NCBI GenBank assembly: GCA_944385595.1
Contig: CALWXY010000193.1
Span: 1 to 13,960, forward strand
Length of the DNA: 13,960 bases
DNA from: an uncultured Oscillospiraceae bacterium
GTDB lineage: Bacteria > Bacillota > Clostridia > Oscillospirales > Oscillospiraceae
Reading direction: 5' to 3'
Numbering within the stretch: the first letter of the stretch is position 1; the number at the start of each line of letters is the position of its first letter. Below are positions 7,429 through 13,523 of the stretch, in pieces. The notes beneath the pieces were generated by a model. That model did no database searches. It saw only the letters and a program-made list of their open reading frames with translations, and was not told the DNA's origin. The translations under genes were made by a program, and so were the position numbers.

Positions 7429-7459
7429 AAAAAAGCGCCGGCTCTGCCGGCGCTTTTTT
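7429..7459. terminator. Symmetric bidirectional terminator
   Basis: Six A, a GC-rich arm GCGCCGGC, a TCT loop, the matching arm GCCGGCGC and six T form a perfect 14-bp stem when the A and T tracts are included. It works in both directions: for the TPM gene on the plus strand and for the lipoprotein gene on the minus strand, whose stop codon lies 5 bases away. Confidence 0.95.
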
Positions 7460-7464
7460 CATGT

Positions 7465-8019
7465 TTACTTGAGAACCGCGGCGCTCGCCCAGGCGAGAAC
7501 TTCCTCTCTGTTGTAGCTGCCCTCAGGCGCTGTGACATTCAGGTTGCCGAATGACTCTTCGCCCTGCATCAGCGCGACATAGCAGGTGTTGCCCTCGCCG
7601 TCGGAGAACTCGCAGGAGTAATTCCCGGCCTCGTCGTAGCCGTAGGAGCTGTCCTCGGGTATGGAGGCCAGGACATTGGCGCGGGTGCCGTAGTCCTCGA
7701 CATCCTCGGGCAGCGGGACGCCCGCCGCCTCGTAGGCCTCTTTGCCGAATCTGTGCAGCTCAATGCTGTAGTCTCCGATGGAGACGACGACGTAGTCGGT
7801 AGGCAGCGGCTCGGTCAGGCTCTGCTCGTCGACGCTGCCGCCCTCCGGCAGCTGGAGCGTGCCGACCTTCTCGAAGCTGTACTCGACCAGTGCGGGGGCC
7901 TCAGGCTCAGTGCTCTCGGGCGCTGTGCTCTCGGGCGCGGCGCTCTCGCTCGTGCCGGAGCACGCGCAGAGTGAAAACGCGAGGCAGAGAATGAGAATAA
8001 GCGCGGAAATCTTTTTCAT
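7465..8019 (-). CDS. Putative lipoprotein of unknown function
   Basis: Seen: 184 residues. The N-terminus MKKISALILILCLAFSLCAC is a lipoprotein signal with lipobox LCAC; lipidation is predicted on C20. A low-complexity linker follows, with a duplicated APEST unit and further proline and glutamate, as in many Gram-positive lipoproteins. The mature domain (from about 45) is acidic and has two cysteines 13 residues apart (in NYSCEFSDG and NTCYVAL), which could form a disulfide. I recognise no family. ATG 8019 is preferred over the longer frame because AAAGGAGTG lies just upstream and the signal peptide begins there. It has its own extended -10 promoter and lies between the kinase gene (same strand, upstream) and the convergent TPM gene. 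A function linked to the neighbouring membrane kinase is possible but only by position. Confidence 0.85.
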   Translation of the reverse strand: MKKISALILILCLAFSLCACSGTSESAAPESTAPESTEPEAPALVEYSFEKVGTLQLPEGGSVDEQSLTEPLPTDYVVVSIGDYSIELHRFGKEAYEAAGVPLPEDVEDYGTRANVLASIPEDSSYGYDEAGNYSCEFSDGEGNTCYVALMQGEESFGNLNVTAPEGSYNREEVLAWASAAVLK

Positions 8020-8049
8020 TTTATCCACTCCTTTTATGTTATATTTACG

Positions 8050-8058
8050 AGTATAGCA
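8050..8058 (-). promoter_or_regulatory. Extended -10 promoter for the lipoprotein gene
   Basis: On the minus strand TGC-TATACT (complement of 8050-8058) matches an extended -10 element. I see no good -35. The predicted transcript would start near 8043, leaving a leader of about 24 bases that holds the ribosome binding site. Confidence 0.5.
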
Positions 8059-8075
8059 CGCTGCTGCTGAGACGT

Positions 8076-8094
8076 GGTGCGCAGCCGGCGCACC
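8076..8094 (-). repeat. GC-rich inverted repeat after the kinase gene
   Basis: GGTGCGC (8076-8082) pairs with GCGCACC (8088-8094) across a 5-base loop. It begins 5 bases after the kinase stop codon on the minus strand, but no T-run follows. It may be a weak terminator or pause site separating the kinase from the lipoprotein gene. Confidence 0.4.
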
Positions 8095-8099
8095 GGCAG

Positions 8100-9959
8100 T
8101 CAATTCAGCACAACCGCGAATTCCGCATTGCCGAGCTGCTCGGCGGCCAGCGCCGCCCGATTGCCGCTGAGAACCAGAGTCGTCAGGTACGGGCAGTCCA
8201 GCAGGGGAGTGAGGTCGGTCAGCGGATCCTCTCTGAGCTCCAGCTCGCTCAGGGCGGGGAAGTCTCTGAACGGTGACACATCGTTCAGCCCCGTGTCGCC
8301 GACATTCAGGTAGACGAGCCGTGGCAGCTCGGCAAGCGCCTCAAGATTTTCAAGCCCGGAGCTGCCGAAGAAATCGGCGCGGCGGAGATTCGTCATATCC
8401 GTCAGCAGCGCCAAATCCAAGCCCGGCGTGGAGTAGCAGCGCAGCTCCTCAAGCTGCACCAGCCGCCCCAGAGTCTCCTCTTCGCCGGGAGACAGCTCGC
8501 CGATAATCAGGGTGCGCAGCTGCCCGCATGACACGAGGGGCGAGAGGTCGTCCACATCTACTGAGCGGAGGCTCACATATTCCAGCGCGCTGCCGGCGAG
8601 CGGCTCAAGCGAGCTTATCTCGCTCGCATCCAGCGTCAGCTCGCGCAGCTCATGAAGCTCAGCGAGAGGCTCCGCCGAGCGGATGGGGTTCTGGCCCAAA
8701 TCGAGCGAGACCAGCCCCTCGCAGGAGGCGATGGGCGAGGCGTCGCGAATTCTGTTGCCGGTGAGGCTCAGCCGCTCAAGCGGCAGTCCCGCGAGCGGCG
8801 ATATATCCGTGATGCGCTGGAAATCCAGCACGAGGATACGCAGGTTTTCGCACTGAGCGATTATTTCCAGCTCATCGTCGCCGACGTCGCCGTATTCGCG
8901 CCCGACGGCGTACATGTCGTGCACGCCGTCGTATTCCTCGGAGTGCCCGCGGTAGGTCATCCCGGTGTCTTTTCCGCAGAGAATCAGCTGTTCGACCTCG
9001 CCGAGGCGGCTCAGCGGTATCGCCTCGCCGTCAGACAGCCCCAGCTCGGCGCAGAGCGCCGCGCGGAGCTGCTGCGAATCCGTCTCAACGCAGCGTTCTC
9101 CGCCCGGCAGGATGGCCGCCAGGGCCGCGCAGAGTGCCAGAGCCGCGGCGGCGGCAATCATCGCCGTCCGGGCGGCTCCGAGTTTGAGCGCCCGCATGAG
9201 TTTCGCGGCGGACGAATAGCGCCGCGCGGGGTCAAACGCCGTGCAGCGTCTCTCAATGCGCCGCAGCCAGCCGGGCGCGGCTGAGCGCGGTATCGGCTCA
9301 AGACTGCCGGTGCTGAGAAAGCGCAGCAGCATACCGGCTCCGTAGATGTCGGAGCGGACATCGGTCTGCCTGAATCCGAACTGCTCCGGCGGAGCTGTCG
9401 CCTCGGTGCCTATAAACACGGTGTCGCCCGCCTTGTCAGGACTGTGCCGCCTGGCTGTGCCGAGGTCTATGAGGCAGCAGCGTCCGGATTTGTCCAAGAT
9501 CACGTTGCCGGGCTTTATATCCCGGTGTATGACCGGCGGCTCGGCAGAGTGCAGAGCCTCAAGCACGCGGCAGAGCGACACGGCGATGCCCGCCGTCCGC
9601 CGGGCGTCAAGCGGGCCGGAGGCCTCCACAAGCTCGGCGAGGCTGACGCCGTCTATGTACTCGCGCAGCAGATACTCTCTGCCGTCCCGCTCCATATAGG
9701 CCAGCGGGTGCGGCAGCTGCGGGTGCTTGAGCTGCAGCAGCAGCTCATATTCGCCGCGCAGCGAGTCGCAGCGTCCGGAGGGCTGCGTCTTTAAAACCGC
9801 GCGCCAGCCGCCCACGCGACTGCGTAGTAAAAACACTCCGCGCTCTCCGTCTTTCAGGCGCGAGAGCAGCTCATACTGCTCCGCAATGCAGTCCGGCAGC
9901 GCTATATCTCCGAGCGAGGCGGCGTATTGGCTCAGGAATTCATCTCTGGCGTCCATCAT
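8100..9959 (-). CDS. Membrane serine/threonine protein kinase with extracellular leucine-rich repeats
   Basis: Seen: 619 residues. A kinase domain spans about 29-258 with key residues in place: K57 in AVLK, E70 of helix C, HRDIKPGN (145-152), DLG in place of DFG (165-167), PPEQ (190-193) and SDIYG (203-207). The nucleotide loop is reduced (DGERG, 37-41). One membrane segment lies at about 264-284 with basic residues before it, so the kinase is inside. From about 365 to 605 runs a leucine-rich repeat region of internalin-like units such as ITDISPLAGLPLERLSLTGNR, about ten repeats, predicted outside. No PASTA repeats are present. Known: bacterial Hanks-type kinases couple outside signals to phosphorylation in the cytoplasm. 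The gene overlaps the upstream HTH gene by ATGA, so the two proteins are made together; the ATG at 9956 is an alternative start. The ligand and targets are unknown. It looks catalytically competent. Confidence 0.92.
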   Translation of the reverse strand: MMDARDEFLSQYAASLGDIALPDCIAEQYELLSRLKDGERGVFLLRSRVGGWRAVLKTQPSGRCDSLRGEYELLLQLKHPQLPHPLAYMERDGREYLLREYIDGVSLAELVEASGPLDARRTAGIAVSLCRVLEALHSAEPPVIHRDIKPGNVILDKSGRCCLIDLGTARRHSPDKAGDTVFIGTEATAPPEQFGFRQTDVRSDIYGAGMLLRFLSTGSLEPIPRSAAPGWLRRIERRCTAFDPARRYSSAAKLMRALKLGAARTAMIAAAAALALCAALAAILPGGERCVETDSQQLRAALCAELGLSDGEAIPLSRLGEVEQLILCGKDTGMTYRGHSEEYDGVHDMYAVGREYGDVGDDELEIIAQCENLRILVLDFQRITDISPLAGLPLERLSLTGNRIRDASPIASCEGLVSLDLGQNPIRSAEPLAELHELRELTLDASEISSLEPLAGSALEYVSLRSVDVDDLSPLVSCGQLRTLIIGELSPGEEETLGRLVQLEELRCYSTPGLDLALLTDMTNLRRADFFGSSGLENLEALAELPRLVYLNVGDTGLNDVSPFRDFPALSELELREDPLTDLTPLLDCPYLTTLVLSGNRAALAAEQLGNAEFAVVLN

Positions 9960-10381
9960 TCGTCACCGGGATAGAGCCCGCGCTCCGGCAGGGAGGAGAG
10001 CAGCTCCTCTGCCTCGAGCAGGCTCATGCCTCTGTCGAGCGCGAATATCAGCGCCGCGTCGCGCCGGAGCTTCGGGTAAAGAGCGCCGCAGCCGGAGAGC
10101 GCCAGCAGTCTCTGCGTCCCGGCCAAATTCAGGCGCAGGCACAGCGCCGTGCGGAGCACGACGTCCCGCCCCGGCCTGCGCTCGCCGCGCAGTATCTGAT
10201 AGCCATAGGTTTTGCTTATGCCGACGGAGCGTATCCAGTCGGCGCTTGAAACTTGCCGCTCCGTGAGCAGATCCGCGAATATCTCGCCGATATTGGCCGT
10301 ATGGCCAAGTCCCGAGCGGAGAAAACTCTCCCCACTGCCGGACAGGAGCTTTTTGAGTGCGCCGCTTGTTGATTCGAGCAT
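9956..10381 (-). CDS. Small helix-turn-helix (XRE-like) protein coupled to the kinase
   Basis: Seen: 141 residues. An XRE-like helix-turn-helix spans about 33-90: IGEIFADLL for the first helix, then SADWIRSVGISKTYGYQILRG-type recognition region, then RPGRDVVLRTALCL. The C-terminal half (about 90-141) has ALYPKLRRDAALIFALDRGMSLLEAEELL, which looks like a conserved helical domain rather than a linker. No membrane segment is seen. Known: the HTH fold implies DNA binding, but the protein could also be a kinase partner or substrate. ATG 10381 has AAGGGGG 9 bases upstream and lies about 15 bases after the predicted transcript start. It overlaps the kinase start by 4 bases. I infer that it is the output or regulator of the kinase and may act on the shared divergent promoter region next to it. 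Several serines near the N-terminus could be phosphorylated. Confidence 0.8.
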   Translation of the reverse strand: MLESTSGALKKLLSGSGESFLRSGLGHTANIGEIFADLLTERQVSSADWIRSVGISKTYGYQILRGERRPGRDVVLRTALCLRLNLAGTQRLLALSGCGALYPKLRRDAALIFALDRGMSLLEAEELLSSLPERGLYPGDE

Positions 10382-10402
10382 GTTTCCGCCCCCTTTGAAA
10401 AC

Positions 10403-10431
10403 ATTATATATATTTATCCCCGCTATTGCAA
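10403..10431 (-). promoter_or_regulatory. Sigma-A promoter for the HTH-kinase pair
   Basis: On the minus strand, -35 TTGCAA (10426-10431), a 17-base spacer and a perfect -10 TATAAT (complement of 10403-10408). The -35 is palindromic and is also used by the divergent cwlD promoter. The predicted leader is about 15 bases. Confidence 0.8.
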
Positions 10432-10453
10432 TGGCGGCGTGGGGTAGTATAAT
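10426..10453 (+). promoter_or_regulatory. Sigma-A promoter for the cwlD-radA operon
   Basis: -35 TTGCAA (10426-10431), a 16-base spacer and a perfect -10 TATAAT (10448-10453) point at the amidase gene. The -35 hexamer is the same six bases used, on the other strand, by the HTH-kinase promoter. Confidence 0.75.
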
Positions 10454-10503
10454 GTAATAAGCCGACCCGAATGTGAATATCAGTTTTTCACAGAGGGGAG
10501 GGG

Positions 10504-11244
10504 ATGAGTATGTTCTATACGCTCAAATTCAAAAGCCTGCTCATATTTGCGCTGCTGCTCACCGCGGCGTCGACTTCGCTCTCGCTGCTCGGCGAGCTGC
10601 GGGGCGGGGAGGAGGCGGTCAGCGTCTCAGCCGCCGGAAGCGGCGCCGTGCTGATTATCGACGCGGGTCACGGCGGGCTGGACGGCGGCGCCGTCGGAGC
10701 CGACGGCACTGTCGAGAGCGGAGTCAATCTCGATATCGCGCTCAAGCTCGCGGCTCTCGCGGCCTTCTGCGGGCAGGAGAGCGTGCTCACGAGGGACTCG
10801 GAGGAGCTGCATTACCCCGACGAGGACGCCTCCATAGCCTCAAAAAAGACCGCCGACCAGCGCCGCAGGCTGGAGCTTATAAACTCCGTGCCCGGCGGCG
10901 TGCTGATCAGCATACACCAGAACAAATACACCGCGCCCCAGCCCAGCGGGCCGCAGGTGTTCTACAAAGGCTCAGGGCTCAGCTCCGAGCTCGCCGGGCT
11001 GATGCAGGAGAAGCTCAACACCGAGCTCGCCTCCGGCGGGCGCAGGGTGGCGACCCCGGCCTCAGACAGCATATATCTGATGAAAAACGCAAAATGCCCC
11101 GCCGTGCTGGTCGAGTGCGGCTTTCTCTCTAATCCCGGCGACCTCGCCCTGCTGAGCGACGGCGGCTACCGCACCAAGCTAGCCATGACAATGCTCTCCG
11201 CATGGATGGAGAGCGGACATCATTCCTACGGAGGATACATATGA
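10504..11244 (+). CDS. cwlD: N-acetylmuramoyl-L-alanine amidase, CwlD-like
   Basis: Seen: 246 residues with an N-terminal membrane anchor or signal (about 11-30) and an Amidase_3 domain from about 48. Zinc and catalytic residues are present: H56 in DAGHGG, E71 in GTVES, H138 in SIHQN and E204 in VLVECGFLSNPGD. Known: CwlD removes the stem peptide from muramic acid during spore cortex formation, leading to muramic-delta-lactam. The length, the LISIH and YLMKNAK-x-PAVLVECGFLSNP pattern and the lack of cell-wall binding repeats fit CwlD better than a vegetative amidase, but the assignment rests on memory of the family. Two starts, 10504 and 10510, share a GAGGGG-rich ribosome binding site and cannot be told apart. 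The stop overlaps the radA start by ATGA. The promoter is of the housekeeping type, not an obvious sporulation one. Confidence 0.85.
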   Translation: MSMFYTLKFKSLLIFALLLTAASTSLSLLGELRGGEEAVSVSAAGSGAVLIIDAGHGGLDGGAVGADGTVESGVNLDIALKLAALAAFCGQESVLTRDSEELHYPDEDASIASKKTADQRRRLELINSVPGGVLISIHQNKYTAPQPSGPQVFYKGSGLSSELAGLMQEKLNTELASGGRRVATPASDSIYLMKNAKCPAVLVECGFLSNPGDLALLSDGGYRTKLAMTMLSAWMESGHHSYGGYI

Positions 11245-12593
11245 AATCCAAAACTTCATTTTTCTGCACCGAGTGCGGCAACGAGACGGCCAAATGGTCG
11301 GGCAAATGCCCGGCCTGCGGCGCATGGAACACCCTCGTCGAGAGCGAGCGCACCAAAGGCGGCTCCGCAGCGCGCCCGGCCTCGGTACGGCGCGCCGCGC
11401 CCAAGCGTATGGACGAGGTCGACACCCAGGAGGAGGCGCGCTTCCTAACCGGCATATCCGAGCTCGACGGAGTCCTCGGCGGCGGAGCTGTGCGCGGCTC
11501 AATGGTGCTCATAGGCGGCGCGCCGGGCATAGGCAAATCCACTCTGCTCATGCAGATGTGCGGACAGCTCACAGGCGAGAAAATCCTCTATGTCAGCGGC
11601 GAGGAGAGCCAGCGCCAGCTCAAAATGCGCGCGCAACGCCTCGGCGTCGGCAGCGGCGACCTGTTCGTCCTGCCGGAGACGCGCCTCGAGGAGATACTCG
11701 ACTGCGCCGAGAGCCTTGAGCCGGACATAATGATAGTAGACTCCGTGCAGACCCTCTACAACAGCGAGCTCAGCTCCGCGCCCGGCAGCGTCAGCCAGGT
11801 GCGCGAGTGCACCATGGCGATAATGCAGATGAGCAAATCCCGCAACATCACCGCCTTTGTCGTCGGCCACATCAATAAGGACGGCGCCATCGCAGGCCCC
11901 AAGGTGCTCGAGCACATGGTCGACTGCGTGCTCTATTTCGAGGGCGAGCGCACCCTCTCGCACCGCATACTCCGCGCGGCGAAAAACCGCTTCGGCTCGA
12001 CGAACGAGATAGGCGTGTTCGAGATGCTCGACACCGGCCTGCGCGGCGTTGAGAACCCCTCGGAGATGCTGCTGTCCGGGCGTCCGATTGACATTCCCGG
12101 CACCTGCGTCGCCTGCGTCATGGAGGGCAGCCGCCCCATACTCGCCGAAATTCAGGCACTGGTCACGCCGTCGTCGTACTCCGCGCCGCGCCGCAACTCC
12201 AACAGCATAGACTACAACCGCTCATATCTGCTTATGGCCGTCATCGAAAAGCGCGGCGGCCTCTCGGTCGCAAGCAGCGACATGTATCTCAACGTCATCG
12301 GCGGCCTTGAGCTGGACGAGCCCGCCGCCGACCTCGCCACCGTGCTCGCCATTGCCTCCAGCCATCTCGACAGGCCCGTCGGCAGCGACGTCGTCGCCAT
12401 AGGCGAAATTGGCCTCACAGGAGAAGTTCGCTCTGTGAATTCGCTTGAACAGCGACTCAAGGAGGTCGCACGCCTCGGCTTCAAGCGCTGCGTCGTACCA
12501 GCACACGTCAGGGGCGAGCTGAGAGCGCCCGAAGGGCTCAAGCTGCTGCCGGTGCGAAATGTGCGCGAGGCCATAGCGGCGGTGCTGTACTGA
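11241..12593 (+). CDS. radA: DNA repair protein RadA
   Basis: Seen: 450 residues, the usual RadA length. An N-terminal zinc finger (C9, C12, C23, C26) precedes a RecA-like ATPase with Walker A GGAPGIGKST (92-101), Walker B near IMIVDS (163-168) and the RadA-specific KNRFG (248-252). A Lon-protease-like C-terminal domain follows, including GEIGLTGEVRSV. Known: RadA is a hexameric helicase that extends D-loops during RecA recombination and helps process branched DNA in the cytoplasm. ATG 11241 is chosen because GGAGG lies 5 bases upstream and the zinc finger starts right after it. The start overlaps the cwlD stop by 4 bases; the stop overlaps the next start by one base (TGATG), so all three genes are translationally coupled. 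With recR at the other end of the window, it is a second recombination gene, in a separate operon. Confidence 0.97.
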   Translation: MKSKTSFFCTECGNETAKWSGKCPACGAWNTLVESERTKGGSAARPASVRRAAPKRMDEVDTQEEARFLTGISELDGVLGGGAVRGSMVLIGGAPGIGKSTLLMQMCGQLTGEKILYVSGEESQRQLKMRAQRLGVGSGDLFVLPETRLEEILDCAESLEPDIMIVDSVQTLYNSELSSAPGSVSQVRECTMAIMQMSKSRNITAFVVGHINKDGAIAGPKVLEHMVDCVLYFEGERTLSHRILRAAKNRFGSTNEIGVFEMLDTGLRGVENPSEMLLSGRPIDIPGTCVACVMEGSRPILAEIQALVTPSSYSAPRRNSNSIDYNRSYLLMAVIEKRGGLSVASSDMYLNVIGGLELDEPAADLATVLAIASSHLDRPVGSDVVAIGEIGLTGEVRSVNSLEQRLKEVARLGFKRCVVPAHVRGELRAPEGLKLLPVRNVREAIAAVLY

Positions 12594-13309
12594 TGCTGTG
12601 CCCGCCGAATCTGCCGACAGGCCGGGTGGACAGGCTGCTGCTCGGCGCCAAATACCGCCGTTTTGAGCGCGCGCTTGAGGCTTTCGGAACGCGGGTGATA
12701 TATCTCAGCGACATCCCGGAGGTCGACCCGCGCCTCTCCGGCCACGCCGACCTCGCGGCGCTGGCAACAGGGGGGAGGCTGCTGCTCGGCGGAGCCGCCG
12801 GCGCGGAGCTTGAGAGTGATATGCGCGCCCTCGGCTGGGAGACGCAGCTCGTGCCTATAGGCGGCTCGGTCTATCCCAAAGACGCCGCGCTAAATGCCTG
12901 CGTAATCGGAGATTTTGTGCTGCACAACAGGGAAATCTCCGCCGTCCCATTTTGTGAAAAATTTATCAATGTGAGACAGGGCTACGCCCGCTGCGCGGTG
13001 TGCGTGGTGGACGAGCGCTCAATCATCACGGCGGACGCAGGCATGGCGAGAGCCTGCGAAGCGGCGGGTCTGGATGTGCTGCGCGTCAGCGCTGGAGGCG
13101 TCGAGCTGCCGGGCTACGCATACGGCTTCATCGGCGGAGTCTCATTCAAGCTCGCGCCGGATGTGATGGCGTTCACCGGCGACATACGCACTCATCAGGA
13201 CGCGGATGCGATACTGAGCTTTCTGCACAGCCGCGGAGTTGAAGAATACTGTCTGGGCGGCGGAGCGCTGCTCGACACAGGCTCGGCTGTGCCGCTGACA
13301 CAAATATAA
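12593..13309 (+). CDS. DUF6873-like protein (possible guanidino-modifying-enzyme fold)
   Basis: Seen: 238 residues, soluble, no signal peptide. Conserved-looking segments are PPNLPTGRVDRLLLG at the start, SGHADLAAL (49-57), INVRQGYARCAVCVVDE, ITADAGMARA, PGYAYGFIGGVSF, and CLGGGALLDTGSAVPL near the end (C220). Known: from memory this resembles a Clostridia family annotated as DUF6873 with a guanidino-modifying-enzyme (GME) fold; members of that fold use a histidine, acidic residues and a C-terminal cysteine. H51, D53 and C220 would fit in order, but I cannot verify alignment. No substrate is known. The start overlaps the radA stop by one base (TGATG) and has no clear ribosome binding site of its own beyond the radA end, so it depends on coupling. 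A terminator follows 13 bases after the stop. Confidence 0.72.
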   Translation: MLCPPNLPTGRVDRLLLGAKYRRFERALEAFGTRVIYLSDIPEVDPRLSGHADLAALATGGRLLLGGAAGAELESDMRALGWETQLVPIGGSVYPKDAALNACVIGDFVLHNREISAVPFCEKFINVRQGYARCAVCVVDERSIITADAGMARACEAAGLDVLRVSAGGVELPGYAYGFIGGVSFKLAPDVMAFTGDIRTHQDADAILSFLHSRGVEEYCLGGGALLDTGSAVPLTQI

Positions 13310-13322
13310 TAATTGTAATGGT

Positions 13323-13347
13323 AAAAACGCCCCAAACGGGCGTTTTT
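13323..13347 (+). terminator. Intrinsic terminator of the cwlD-radA operon
   Basis: AAAAACGCCC (13323-13332) pairs perfectly with GGGCGTTTTT (13338-13347) around a CAAAC loop, giving a GC stem followed by five T. It lies 13 bases after the last gene of the operon. It overlaps a second, incompatible hairpin (13330-13359). Confidence 0.88.
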
Positions 13348-13359
13348 GCCCGTTTGGGG
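13330..13359 (+). repeat. 12-bp hairpin competing with the terminator
   Basis: CCCCAAACGGGC (13330-13341) and GCCCGTTTGGGG (13348-13359) form a perfect 12-bp stem with the GTTTTT loop made of the terminator T-run. It uses the same bases as the 3' arm of the terminator, so both cannot form in one RNA. It could be an antiterminator or a safeguard; no trailing T-run follows it. Confidence 0.7.
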
Positions 13360-13363
13360 GAAC

Positions 13364-13375
13364 ATTTTGCAAAAT
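13364..13375. repeat. 12-base perfect palindrome
   Basis: ATTTTGCAAAAT reads the same on both strands and contains the TTGCAA hexamer seen in the two divergent promoter regions. It might be a protein binding site; chance is possible in AT-rich sequence. Confidence 0.35.
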
Positions 13376-13424
13376 CGGGCGTCTAAGGGCTTTGTAGGTC
13401 GTTTTGGCGGCTTAGCCCTCCCCT

Positions 13425-13456
13425 AAATTGAACAAAATTTTTATTTTGTTCAATTT
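13425..13456. repeat. 14-bp perfect inverted repeat upstream of the recombinase
   Basis: AAATTGAACAAAAT (13425-13438) and ATTTTGTTCAATTT (13443-13456) are exact reverse complements separated by TTTT. It lies 16 bases before the -35 of the recombinase promoter. It is AT-rich with only TTTTA after it, so it could be a weak terminator, an operator or a recombinase binding site. Confidence 0.75.
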
Positions 13457-13471
13457 TATGCGTCCGAACTC

Positions 13472-13500
13472 TGGACATGCCCCCTGTCTTCTGGTAAAAT
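13472..13500 (+). promoter_or_regulatory. Promoter of the tyrosine recombinase gene
   Basis: -35 TGGACA (13472-13477), a 17-base spacer and -10 TAAAAT (13495-13500), extended by TG one base before the -10. The predicted start is near 13507, leaving a leader of about 17 bases with the ribosome binding site GGAGGTG. Confidence 0.7.
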
Positions 13501-13523
13501 CCATATTGTCGGAGGTGACGTAA

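Noticed and set aside
7171..7538. Arginine-, proline- or alanine-rich frames across the TPM tail
   Set aside because: They come from the GGC/GGA repeats that encode the glycine-rich tail, read in other frames; no start signals or family features.
7885..7945. Short tandem repeat in the lipoprotein gene as a mobile or CRISPR repeat
   Set aside because: It is only two APEST codon units of a proline-rich linker; there is no spacer structure.
13466..13477. Possible LexA (SOS) box near CGAACTCTGGAC
   Set aside because: Only the left half matches the GAAC-N4-GTTC pattern; the right half is GACA, and no clear symmetry remains.
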